From assembly GCA_038373885.1 (NCBI GenBank), contig JAWZYV010000707.1, forward strand, positions 496,001 to 560,000: 64,000 nt of DNA, given 5' to 3'. Source of the stretch: Cheiracanthium punctorium. Lineage: Eukaryota > Arthropoda > Arachnida > Araneae > Cheiracanthiidae. Of the stretch, positions 24,901-37,954 are shown one piece after another. The first letter of the stretch is position 1; every line of letters starts with the position of its first letter. The position numbers and the translations under genes are program-made. Under the pieces are notes generated by a model. The model was not told where the DNA came from and ran no database searches. It was given only the letters and a program-made list of their open reading frames with translations.

Positions 24901-27573
24901 TAAACAGTCCTATTGAGTGGCCTCCAAGATCACCAGACTTGAATCCCTTAGATTACTTTCTCTGGGGTTTCTTGAAAAATAAAGTATATGAAAAAGAAAC
25001 AACAAGTCCATCAGACTTACTAAATTGTATATGTGTAGCATGCAGATGTGTAACACTGAGTATGCTACACAAAGTACAGGAAGAGTTTTTGACACGGGTG
25101 CATGTTTGCATAGCAAATGAAGGAAGCTACTTTGATCAAATGTTATGCTAATAGAATTTGTTATATTATTTTAAGTTTCTAAAATTGCATTTATTAATAT
25201 TTTTAAATGTTAGATATTTTGATTTAATGTTTATTGAAAAGTTTAATTCCCTTGTTATTTTATTTTATGTTATTTAACACAAGTTCATTAAAAAAACTCT
25301 TTAAAAGTTCTATTTTCATTATAGGCTATATTTTTATGTTAATTTATTGGATACACTTAGTTAAACGTTAGTCTTCTTTATTGCCATCTACATTCATTTT
25401 GTATACAACCCTATTTTGCAGCTCAAAAAGTGCTCTAACTTTAAGCAGCTGTAACTTGGTCATAGAAGGACGATTTTTTTTTTTTTTTTTTTTTTATGCA
25501 TGATATTGTTTAAAGAAAAATTTTCTTAATATAACTGATAGGACTAGGGGGGGCCATGTAAAAGTTTAAATTTCATAATTTTTATAGGACTTGATTTATT
25601 GACTTCAATTGTTTCTCATACAATAGATTATACAATTTAAAACATTTTTGCAACTGAAACTATGTGCCTCTGACTAACAGTTTAGGAAATAGCCATTGGA
25701 CTGCATTAGCACTGGACACCCTTTATACTTTAAGTTCTGTGAGTTTTTGGTATTTTGCCGTTTTCTCAAAGTGTGTCTTTTTTATGCTTCTTCTGGTACG
25801 CTCTTCTGGTGCACAATTTTAGGTATACAGTCGAAACTTTCCAAAATTGTTTCACTAATTTGTTTCTTTAAATACCTAACATTAGAAATCTAAGTGAAAA
25901 ATTAAAAACAATGAATTTTCTTCCTTTTTTTTAATATTTAGGATATGTTAAAGTTTTTTAGTAAAATATTTGTAATTTTATTTCTTTTCAGCCAAAATGA
26001 AAATTGCTTCTTTTTACTCTCACATAGTTTGTTTTCTGATACCATACCAAATTTTAAGGTGATAAACTCAATAGCTTTTTAGAAAAGTGTGCGAAATAGA
26101 CATACTTTTCAAAAATTTTTTTAAAGATATGTAAAAAGTTAATTAGTTCTTAAAAACTATTTTTTTTTTTAATTTATATATGAGCTCTGATGTATGTATA
26201 TACAGTGAGCGAAAAATTTCATTTCTGTCTCTATTTTTAAACTTAATACATGGTGTTAAATCTTCCCTGTAATTCTTCCATTGACCTGAAAGAAAAGTAA
26301 TCCTGTTTAAAAGCAATCTTCATTTTTATTGCATGCACTTTAGTTGCGTGTGAATTGCTCAATACTTCTAGTTTAACTTTTGTTTCAGGTTCAAAGATGG
26401 GGAGTTGCTACATAACATTACTGATCATCTAGAAATATATGGCAATAATACTGTAATTATTCAACATGCATCATACAATGATTCTGGTATTTACACTTGT
26501 AAAATTAATAGAACTGTTCTAGATGTTGATTTACAAGCAACAATTGTTGTTCAGTGTAAGTATTTTTGTATCTACTGTATATCCCGGCATATAACACACA
26601 TCAGTAAATTTAGGATGTGTCAACCAATTTCTTTTATGTTCTGCATTTTATGTTTGGTATATAACATGCACATGAAAAAATGAAACTATTTTTTGAAGTT
26701 GAAAGTGTGTGTTATACAAGGAGATATACAGTATATATTATTTATTGTTCTTTGTCCTTTAAGATAAGTGAATATTGTTTTTGTTACTTTTTTCTTTAAT
26801 AAAATAATTACATACATGGTATCATTCAAAATGAATGTGAATGATTTATTGAATTTATGCAATTTTACTGCTTTGCATGCCTTATTGAAAACAGGGAAAA
26901 CCTCAAAAACTCAGGGATTTTTTTTTTTTTTTTTTTTTACTAATTAACTCTGGGAAAAGTACTTATTTTCATAAAACCCTGGACATTTTTCAGCTTATTC
27001 ACAAAAATCCTAGGGTTTTTTTTTTCTGTAGATTAAAGAATATTTCTGTTCTTTGAAATGTTTTATTCCAATATACAGACAGCATATTTTCTTTGCTGGT
27101 TTTTTAAATTTTTCAACAGGCTGTGGTAACTTTTATTATATTATTAAAATTAGATGATATATCCTGTTGGTTTAGAGAGTACATAAATGCCCAATAGTTA
27201 CCGAATTATTTTCTATATCTGTTTCCGATAAACCTTGAAAATAATAGAAATGTATCTTGAAAACTCAGGGAGTTTAATTTCAGCAAATGTGTATGAACCC
27301 TGTTATTTTGTAAAACCTTTAAACTTAAGATTTGCTCTATAGAGCAAATTTGTAAAAATCCGAAAATTTCAGCCCGGTTGACCTGTTGGGGGGGGGGACC
27401 TTACCTGATTGCAATTTTTACGTTCCCAAGTCATGTTGGGCAATAGATTTTTCCAACCGTGGTATACATATTATGTTCATTTTAGGTTTTTGTACTAGCT
27501 GTATTTCTGTTCTTTGCACTCAAGTGTTTTTTAACATTTTTCAGCTTTTCCTCTTTTACTATTGAATAGTACC

Positions 27574-27611
<38 letters not shown>

Positions 27612-30600
27612 GATTGATGTTTTAACTTAACAGAAATAACATAAACAGTTAAATTATACCAAAAAACTTATTACATGTTTCATGGAAGTGCAAGTGTGGA
27701 CAATGATCATGCAATTAGTTTGGAATAATAGGTTTTTGGCATATATTACAGGATTACCAGGGGTGTAGGAAAATCTGGGATAATCAGGAGATTTTACTTT
27801 GACAGAAAACGTGAGAAAGAATTGCAAATTTTGTCTAAAAAGCTAGAAGATCTTGAAGTGTGCCGGGGTAAATTATTAACATTTGCTGTATGTCTGGAGG
27901 AAAAAATATGTATATATATATATATATATGTAATAATAAAATAAACTTTTCTAATTTAACCTAATTTAATTTAATGTTATTTGAAAAATCCTTCTTTAAT
28001 CTTTTACTCTTACTGTAAAGTTTGTTTCTCGGCCACACAAATATTACGCTCAGAGACGTTTTTTGAAGTTCCATAAGTAGAAAATTGTTTATTCAGCAGT
28101 ATTCTCGGTTTTCTGTGGTTTTCATTACTACGTGCTTTTAGAACTCCTGGGTAAGCAGGTGTTTCTCATTTCTTGATTGACAATCTAGTTAACTAATTAC
28201 ATTTGAGAGTAACGCCTTCGTGATCGTGCTGCACCATGCCAGCAGGTGTAGTAACTAAGGAGTATTTAAGCAAGAGCACGGAAATTTCGAGAGCTTCGTC
28301 TTAACTTCGCGCTTAGCTTTTAGGAGTTTGGAACGTAAAGCTTAGCTTCGAGCCTTTAGACTACGATGTAAGAAGATATCCACGGAACGAATAAGGTCGC
28401 CGGCCCGACTCCTGCCCTCTGTCTGAACTTCGAAATAAACTATTTAACCTAGAACCCCAATGGATTTGCGTGAATTATTCCAACAAGGAATGGCGTAAGG
28501 CCCATTCGTTACATATATATATACAAGGGGTGATCAAATGAAAAGGTACGAAAAAACGTAACAGGTAAATATTTGCATATTCCAGCATGGGTGAACGTAG
28601 CAAGACTTCATGGGATGGGATTGGAGTACCTGACTGGGATCGGAGCATGCGCTGGCGCCTGCATGCGTGGGAGACTGCAGAAGCTCTTGTCAAAAGCAGC
28701 GTCCAAATGATGCGGCAGTCCGTTTGAAGACAGGATGGCGTTCGCATTACAAAATTCGACGATTGAGCACAGAAAAACCATTAACTCTGATGTGTACTGT
28801 GAAACACTCGACGCCTACGCAGGTCCATCAAGAACAAAAGACCGGGACTGCTCACGGAGGGTGTGGTTCTGCTCCATAATAACGCGCATCCACACGTCTC
28901 CAGAGTCACACACATGGAACTGGCCAAATTCAAGTGGGAGACGCTGGACCATCCACCCTACAGTCTTGACATGTCACCCTGTGATTTCTATGTGTTTGGT
29001 CTACTGAAGAAATACCTGAAAGGAAGCGCTTCAACTCGGACAACGTACTCAAGGATGCTGTGACAGACTTCTGTCAGGAATTCTGGAAACAAGGAATCCT
29101 GCTGCTTGTTCATCAGTGGGATCATTGTGCTCAGGCCTATGGTGTATATTTTGAATAAAGTCTACATTTGTACGCACCTTGTCGTTCCGTACCTTTTCAT
29201 TTGATCACTACTTGTATATGACTTGATATATGTGTGCAACAGTGGCAAATATGGTTGGTTTTTTTTTTTTTTGTTTTTTTTTTTTTTTTTGAAAGGCCTA
29301 GGTTTAAAAAAAAAAAAGTTTATTTAACCTAAACAAAATGTACAATAAAGCAAAATGCTAACCTAAAACATTGTTTGTTGTTTTGTTTTCTTTGGCTAAC
29401 TAAGCTCTTTCCCTAAAATTAATTAAACTGGTGAGAAGAAAAAAGAATAACTCCATCAACCAGACTTCGTGTAATCGTAGTCGTGTAATCGTAATCGATT
29501 GTAATCGATTACATTTTCTCATGTAATCGTAGTCTAATCGTAATCCGACAATTGAATTTTTATGTAATCGTAATCTAATCGTAATCTGAAAGTTTATATT
29601 TTCGTGTAATCGTAGTCTAATCGTAATCTAGAAATTTCATTTGCCAGATAGTCGTAATCTTAGAGCCTGTAGTCGTAATCGCTTAGATTACAAGACGATT
29701 ATGAAACGATTACGGGCGCCCAGATTTATTTTTTGTCCTGCTTGCTGGGAAAAAAGATTTTCTTGGAGAAGCAAAGCATCGAAAAATCTGCATGCCCTGA
29801 AGACAGGAAGTTTCCTATTTTTTAACCTTTATGGGGAAGAGGGGAGGGGGGAGGGCATTGTTCTGCCATCGTAGTTCGTACGGGACAAAGATAAGAGATC
29901 AGAGCTCCCTTTTTTTTCCGGGATGACCATTCTTTTTTATGCTGACTGTGATGGGTGACTGACTAGAATGGACAGACCTCCCAGAAATTGGGGGTGGACG
30001 TGGGAATTCTATGGGGGGTACACAAGAGGTGTATTTTCTGCTATTGCAGATCTTTGCTTTATCTCATTTCAATTTGCGACTGCGAAGAGAAAACAGCAAT
30101 GCCTACACGAAAAAAATTCAAGATTTATTTTTAATTTCAAGAAAATAAAAAAAATGAAAAAGGAAAGGAGTTCAAAAAATATAAATGCACTATCTTAGTA
30201 CAGATGCCAGTGTCAAAAAAGACGAACTCCAACTTAAATACACATATGGAGGTAATTTTGGATATTTTTTCTTGAGTATTTATTTGTTGTATAGATTATT
30301 ATAAAATGAGTGCATATATTAATTGAAAAACTGCATTTAAAAGGTTTCTATATTAAGGGGAAAACGATAATATTCACGAAAATATTCCCTGGTCTTTTCC
30401 AATTCCGTTTAATACATGTTTCATTGATCTGACTAAAATGTGCTGCATTAATTAAATAAAATTTATTTTTGGTATACATTGTTTACTTGTTTAGAATCTT
30501 AATTTTGGTCAAAATTTAATTATCATAATTTACTGTTTAACTTTCGACGTGTTATGTTTATTGTGTTTTAGAGTGTTATTTATGTAGCAGTGTTATGCAC

Positions 30601-33600
30601 ATAATAATTTTATAGTGTGTGTGTGATTACTTGGTACAAATTTGTTTTGTAATAAAAGTGCAATGTGTAGTAATTTCTTTTCTCTGTCAAAAAATAAATA
30701 AATAATAAATAAATAAATTAGGTTAATCAAAGTAGGCTTTCTAAATTTTGAAAGGGCTTATAAAGGGGCGCACATACAAGTGCTTTTATTGGGAGGGGGA
30801 GGAGGGTCATTCAGAGTATGAAAAATTTTGAATGTAGGAAAAAAACGCCACCTCAAAAGTTATTTGTGTAATAATTTAATTAAATACATTAAATAAATTT
30901 CTTTTGTTTCGCGGAAAAGGGGGGTGGAAAGTGGAACGGGGTATTCATTTGAATTAGGAGGTTTAAAGTACATTGTTTTCCAGAAATGAGGGAAGACACA
31001 CGTGTAATTCAATAATTCAATTTCAGTGTAATTCGATAGGCGATAAGGGGGGGGGGATTTCCTAGAAAGCTTTTGGTTTCCTCTAAAAAAAATATATTGG
31101 TCACTCTGGAAAACATGTATTCATAATTTTTGTATTTAAATTTTTAGTTAAACAGTTTAACTACTAGTTATAAAATATACACCCCTTATATAAGATAATT
31201 TTAAAATAAAATGTAGTACGTAACCCTGTACCTGCGAGTAGAATTTTTTAAAACTAAAAATTATTTTAATGTATACACTATAAATCATTACATTTTTTAA
31301 TTCGGTTAAAAAAATGAATAAGTTTCAAATATATTTTTCTGGTAACTGTAACTATTTGACTCAAGGAGAAAGGAGATTTCAAAATTAATTTTTGATTCAT
31401 GCATCATTTAAAATGCTTAAGTATTTTATGCATTTTATTTGATTCATTTAAATAAATATTAATTATTGCTCTTATTTTTTATTTTCAGACCTTTTAATCA
31501 CACACCATCCCTCGAAAATAATCCCTATTTATTATTTTGATGATTATAATTTTTTTGCCATAAAAATACAATAGAAGTTTATGTATTGAAATAGTGACAC
31601 AATTAATATATTGTCTGCTATTATACAAATGCCATCTACTTATGATTCTACATAAATAGACTGCCTTGTAGTTTAAGTAGTATTTAAATCAGAATGACCT
31701 AACCCAGATTAATGATATCTGGCCCTTCAGATTTAATGTGCGCGTTCGCCATATATACAAAATTGGTCTTCTATCGGCTTAAATTCAACGCTAGGTCTCC
31801 CCTCAATCCGATTCTTCATCGCAGGGGCGCAGTAGCGTAGCAATTCGGTTGTTTCTTTTTTTTTTTGGGGGGGGGGTGTAAAGAAGTTTATTTGGTTGCG
31901 CTGATTTAAATTTAAAGACTGCGTTGTGACATGAATAAACCAGGTACGAAATACACTTAGTTGCAATATAAAAAAGAGGCTTTGAATACTTGAAACTATT
32001 TTATTAAACATATACTATTGAAACATTATTATAACGGCGGTGGTGGCTCAGCGAAAATAAAATGACGTCCTATATAGACAGTGAAATTAAGGTGGAATGA
32101 TTTAAAAAATACGCCAGCACAGAATTACACATTGGCGAGAACAAACACTTGGCTGATACCAATAACGCCAATTCCAGAGCAACCCTAACAGTTAATCCAA
32201 TAAAATTACAATGACGTAATCGCGAGCAAATAATTTTAAAGTCGTCGCAGGGGAACAACTAAATAACATACGCCAGCAGGATGCCAAGTGGAAACTCAAA
32301 AAGGCCCTTGATTTTGCAAACGGACGCAATATAATATATTTTTAGCACACCGGTCTGAAGAGCAGGGTTGCCAGATGTGGCTAATTTTAGCCATTTTGGC
32401 TAATTTCAGAAGCTGCTGGCTAAAAAGCAAACTTTTTGTTTAGCCACTCGTTTTTTGGCTAATTATGGCTAAATTCTGAGGCTGCTGGCTAAAAAGAAAA
32501 ACAAAATTTTAGCCACTTGTTTTTTGGCTAATTAGAGCTGAATTCTGTGATTGTTGGCGAATATATGTTCATAAAAATGCATCATTTAATAAATGTTAAT
32601 AACTTCTGAGAATGTAAAAATGTAATTTGTCATTCAGTTAATTGCGAGAGTAAATTTAGCACGCAAATGAATAATTATTTCGATTTTCTTCCAGGGGGGG
32701 GGGGGTGAAGCCCTCTCAAACGTTGTAAAGTGTTTCCTAATCAATGCATTCAATTCGATATATCATTCCGCTCTTGCATAAGGAAAGTGTCTCCAAATCG
32801 ATGCATTCTACCTGATTTATCATTCTGGTCTCGTGCGTTGAAAGTATACTGTATAGTATGGGCGCCGGCAGCATAGGGCAAGGGGGGGCAATGCCCCCCC
32901 TGGATTTTTGTATGCTGTGTTTTTCCCTTGCTTTTTTGCTCTTTCCAACAGGGTAACCATACGTTGAAGTAGTCTTTGCCCCCCCCCTGGAAAATATTCT
33001 GACGGCACCCATGTGTATAGTGCATATTGTCTTGGGGCGTTGTGCATGGTCCTTGCTTGTTTCTAGCGCTAAAAATTTTCTAAGTAATAACTCTTTATTT
33101 TTGCGTTCTAATCTTTATTATTATTGTTATTAATTTAACCGCAAAAATACGCTTGTAAAGAACATCTATGCTACATTCTAAACTTTCTAAAAGTTTTCTC
33201 GAAAATTCAAAAGATAGCGCTGCAATCAAAGTGGCTATTTTTGGCTAAATTTAAGAAGCCGTTTGGCTATTTTCAGGAATTTTGATCTGGCAACCCTGCT
33301 GAAGAGACGAAGAACAAAAAGAATAGTGCATACAGGGAAAAGTAAATATACAGATTTAAAAGCCGAAATGACAGGAAAATGAAAACAGAAGTGATTTAGA
33401 ATTCTTGAATTTTGGATAGATTACATTAAAGAAAGCCAAAGTAAATGATTTTTAAATTAGATATGTGATCTTCATCACAGGGGGGCTCATCGATTCTGGA
33501 CACTGAAAAAGACACACATATATATGATTATTTTCTATCATCTTCCAAAGGTATAGGGGTGGCTCGAGCCCCAAAGCCCCCCTCCCTTTCCTACGCCACT

Positions 33601-36600
33601 GCAGGAATATATATCCCTGCAGGAATATATCCCTGCAGGAATATATATCACTCCAGGAGAATAACCAGGGAGTGGGATATCGGGATATATATCCCTGCTA
33701 AACTTTCAAAATTAGTTATTAAGAGATTTCAGATTTCATATCACATTACATAATTTGTGTAGCGGAGAAGTTTTATTCTCCTTCATGAGCCTTACTGAAA
33801 GATGCTAATTTTGAAAATTTAGTTTTCATTAAGCTAAATAAAAATATTTAAAGTGATATATACAATGATTTATTTAGAATTTTTTTTTCATAATTCTGAT
33901 AAACATATTTACAATTCACTTTTATTGAAAATACTGTGTAGATAGCTAATAACTGTCAAATTAACATGTTTAATAATTTTCTGATATTTCTTTTATAATA
34001 AACTTCTTAATGATTGAAAAGTATCGGAGAGAAATCATTTCTTAGAAAAAGTAAAAAACAAAGACGACTAATATCTTTCCTAATTTCTAATCTAACTAAT
34101 TATATCCTATGAATATAACTAAAATGCTCGATTTTTCACTTTTATGATCTTCTCACCCTCTTCCGTACATGCAACTGAAATTTAAAATGAGTACCAGTTA
34201 AATGCCCATAAGGGTATGTATCGTATATTTTAGAGAAGTATCATCATAGTTACAAACTTGAAAGATTTAGATAACAATGATAAGAGTTAGATTGTATGGT
34301 TCTAAAGTTGATAAGTGTCACTGTAAAATGTTTACTATTTAGTTACAACTTTTATGAAAAACATAGTTTTTGCAAATCTAATTCATTTATTTGTTTGTAC
34401 AACAGAAGAAAAAATCCCCCAAATTTACCGGCTATAGTCATTTATCAGTAATCTATAAAAATTAACAACATAAAGTGAGCAAAGTTGAAGTAATTCCTTG
34501 ATTATGAGTAAATTTGATACAGTAAAATATTGTCACCCAAAAAAGTGTGAGGCCCTCAAACTTGAATTGTTGTCAACTATCATCAGTTTGGAATTCAAAT
34601 ATAGTGAGACTAATTACATATATCTTTTCTACTTAACGTATATTATAAGCTTGATTCCTCACAGAACTCATATTAACTATCATAGGTGCAATACGGGGGG
34701 AGGGGATATGCATCGTCTTTGTTGAAAATACCGTTGATTTCTCGATCTATAGAAACTTCACTATTTTTACTCTTGAATATATTACGTAGCGTATTTTAAA
34801 TTTTCTTGTCAATTATAATAATTTCTTGCCTCCGGTCTGCCGGACCCATAATTCTGTTCTGTTTTGTAAACTTTACACATTATGTCAGCGCCAGAAGTGT
34901 AAAAAAGAAAGTTTTGTAATCGTAATTTAATCGTAATCGGACTCCGATATAATCGTAATCGAAAGTTTTCATGGATTACATAATCGTAGTATAATCGTAA
35001 TCGGAAAATTGGATTTTTATGGTAATCGTAATATAATCGTAATCACGACATAATATTTTCCAGGTAATCGTAATCTTGATCTGAAATTGAAAATTAATCG
35101 TAATCGTAATCGATTACACATCTGCGTAATCGGCACGAAGTCTGCCATCAACCTTTGTTTTGAGAAAACAACTGCTTCGTGCTTTTATTCGATGTCTTAT
35201 ATTTACCTTATTTCGATGTGTTGCATTTACATCAAAAATGAAGGTTCTTTTTGTACTACTCAATTGCGAATCTTGTGTTCAACCCAAAAATGATTATCTC
35301 TTTTTAAAATTAAAAAAAAAAAAAAAAAGTGGAATTATTCTCTTTTTCTTCTCACCATTTCAATTCTGTATCTGCTATTGTTGTTTACCTGTATCAAGTC
35401 ATATTTAGAGCAGTGCAGACTTATGGTAATCAAAAAATTATTTATAAATGCTGACTTTAGATAATTTTCTGGGCCACTATTTCTTCCCCCCCCCCCCCAA
35501 GATTTTTTAGGTTTTTGTCAAAATTTGCAATTTTTTCTGGACTCTTTCTGCTAGAATAAAAATTTCTGACTATTCCATTTCCCTGACCAGCAGCAACCCT
35601 GTAGTATACAAAAAATCGCTCAGCATCCCAAACTAATCGCATGATCATTAGCTATACCTGCATTTCTTTAAGAACATGCAGTAGATAATTTGCTGTACAG
35701 TTGTCATTAATTCTGCCAAATTAGAATGTCAACTTTTTTTTTCCTCCCGGCCCTGTATAAAATCTCGTGCTTGATTGAGATACAAAGTCATTCCACCTTT
35801 ATATCCTCATTTTTCTTATTCAATCCTGTGAATGTCATAATGAAACGTTACTGTGCATACTTTTTAAAATATATATATACTTTCCTGTCACTTGATTCTT
35901 ATGCTATGCAACTTATATTTAATCACAATTAAAATATGTTCAAAATAATATAGATGTACTTCTGAATAGGATTTCAACCATTTATTAACTATGTATGAAG
36001 TTGCCATTTTTTAAAAAATACTTTCTAACTGATTATAAAAAAAACACCATACCACTCACTAAATGTAGAGGCTCCTTTCCAAAAGACTTAATGCACTTAA
36101 CAGAAGCCTTAGATGAACAAGTTATATATACAGGGTGTCCAGCCTTAATGTGACCCAATAGCTAATTCCCGAACCATTCGGTTTAGATATGCACTTCCAA
36201 TTTGAAAAATGTTTTTAAAAAGGTAAAGAATGTTTTTACGTGCTTTTCGAACCAAAAAAACCCATTTAGAAAAAATTACAAAAATTAAATTTTTATACGG
36301 TCCCCAGGTCCTATCACTTGTATTTAGGAAAAGATGCAGTACACAAAAACAAAGTAAACACAAAAAGTTTCATTTTATTACGATGAAAACTGACCAAGTT
36401 ATGGAACTTTGAAAATCATACATTTCATCCATTTTCTCGGCCAATTTCAAGAAGCTAGTAAGGGACCGTCTCCAAAGTGAAATTAATTGGAACTCTGCCA
36501 GGAAACATTCGCTCTTGCACGTCACTCTTATGTAAATCGTTTTTAAATTTAAAAGTACACACATTACGTTAATATTACAATATCTGAGTACTTAAGAAAC

Positions 36601-37918
36601 AAAATTTATTCTGTGTACATGTAAAACATAGATAAAATAAAATATTTTGTATATTAACGTAATGTAAAGAAAACTTTTCAAAAGCAGTTCCAAAAACTTA
36701 GACTTATTTGCCTGCGGCTTCAGACTGATTTGCTGCGGTACTGATCATGACAAACGTTAAAAATCTGTTGTGTAGTCGCTTGCAATTGCATACAGTCATA
36801 TTTTAATATTACGAATTCTAGTAAAGGAGAACGAGATGTATACAAATGAAGAATACTGCGAAATGGTACTGTTGTATGGGCAGTGTAATCGAAATAAGAG
36901 AGAGGCAGCAAGACTTTATGCCATTCAATTTCCCAGTCGAAGACATCTATCTTATTGTACAATTGCCCGTGCTGTTCAACGCTTGTATAGAACTGGGAGT
37001 TGTCATAGACGTATTCCCTTGTCTCGTGCCACACCTTCAAGCTTGCGGATACCCGCTGAGGATGTTCTAGGATATGCCCTGGCTCATCCTGAAAGTAGTG
37101 TCCTGGATATTAGCAAGGCTTGTTCCTACTCAAAATCGACGGTGTGGAACATATTACATACGTACGGTGCATTTCCTTATCGTCCAGTCCTGACGCAGGA
37201 GCTAATGCCTGGAGACCAGTTGTAAACATCTTGTTCTCCCATACTAGAATTCGTAATATTAGAATACGGCTGTATGCAATTGCAAGCGACTACACAACAG
37301 ATTTTTAACGTTCGCCATGATCAGTATTGCTGCAAATCAGTCTGAAGCCGCAGGCAAATAAGTCTATTCTTTTGGAACTGCTTTTGAAAAGTTTTCTTTG
37401 TCCAAAATATTTTATTTTATCTATGTTTTACACATACACAGAATATATTTTGCTTCTTAAGTACTCAATTATTGTAATATTAACGTAATGTATGTACTTT
37501 TAAATTTAAAAACGATTTACATAAGAGTGACGTGCAAGAGCGAAAGTTTCCTGGCAGAGTTCCAATTAATTTCACTTTGGAGACGGTCCCTTACTAGCTT
37601 CTTGAAATTGGCCGAGAAATTGGATGAAATGTATGATTTTCAAAGTTCCATAACTTGGTCAGTTTTTATCGTAATAAAATGAAACTTTTTGTGTTTACTT
37701 TGTTTTTGTGTACTGCATCTTTTCCTAAATATAAGTGATAGGACCTGGGGGCCGTATAAAAATTTAATTTTTGTAATTTTTTTGTAAATGGGTTTTTTGG
37801 TTCGAAAAGCACGTAAAAACATTCTTTACCCTTTTTAAAACATTTTTTAAATTGGAAGTGCATATCTAAACCGAACGGTTCGGGAATTAGCTATTGGGTC
37901 ACATTAAGGCTGGACACC

Positions 37919-37954
<36 letters not shown>

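Larger units (their letters stand above)
23208..25723. mobile_element. 'CAGGGTGTCC' element, longest copy
   Basis: The left end CAGGGTGTCCAGTGCTAACA is mirrored at 25723, where the last base is changed (ACCCTT for ACCCTG). TA flanks it at 23206-23207 and 24-25 bases later at 25724-25725. The inverted arms are long (about 350 bp) and include GTTAGTCAGAGAC and GGTCCTATCAGTTATATTTA. It carries a broken plus-strand transposase. Confidence 0.75.
19889..26388 (+). other. Intron 3 (6.5 kb)
   Basis: It contains two transposons, 20328-22463 and 23208-25723. The remaining stretches 19889-20327, 22464-23207 and 25724-26388 show no ORF, RNA or terminal-repeat structure that I can support. Confidence 0.7.
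29461..35144. mobile_element. 5.7-kb hAT-like element with 8-bp target duplication
   Basis: It starts CAGACTTCGTG and ends CACGAAGTCTG, and both flanks read CCATCAAC (29453-29460, 35145-35152), a perfect 8-bp duplication. Each end carries several hundred bases of repeated TAATCGTAATC motifs, like the subterminal binding arrays of hAT transposases. I found no transposase frame inside. The interior holds at least two nested elements (32363-33298, and 32858-33013 within it). It shares termini with the 258-bp MITE at 290-547. It is a large non-autonomous member, or a hAT copy whose gene is lost beyond recognition. Confidence 0.75.

Noticed and set aside
29463..29710. CRISPR-like look of the spaced TAATCG motifs
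   Set aside because: The units are short and variable, the spacing is uneven, the genome is eukaryotic and the array is bounded by hAT ends with an 8-bp duplication.
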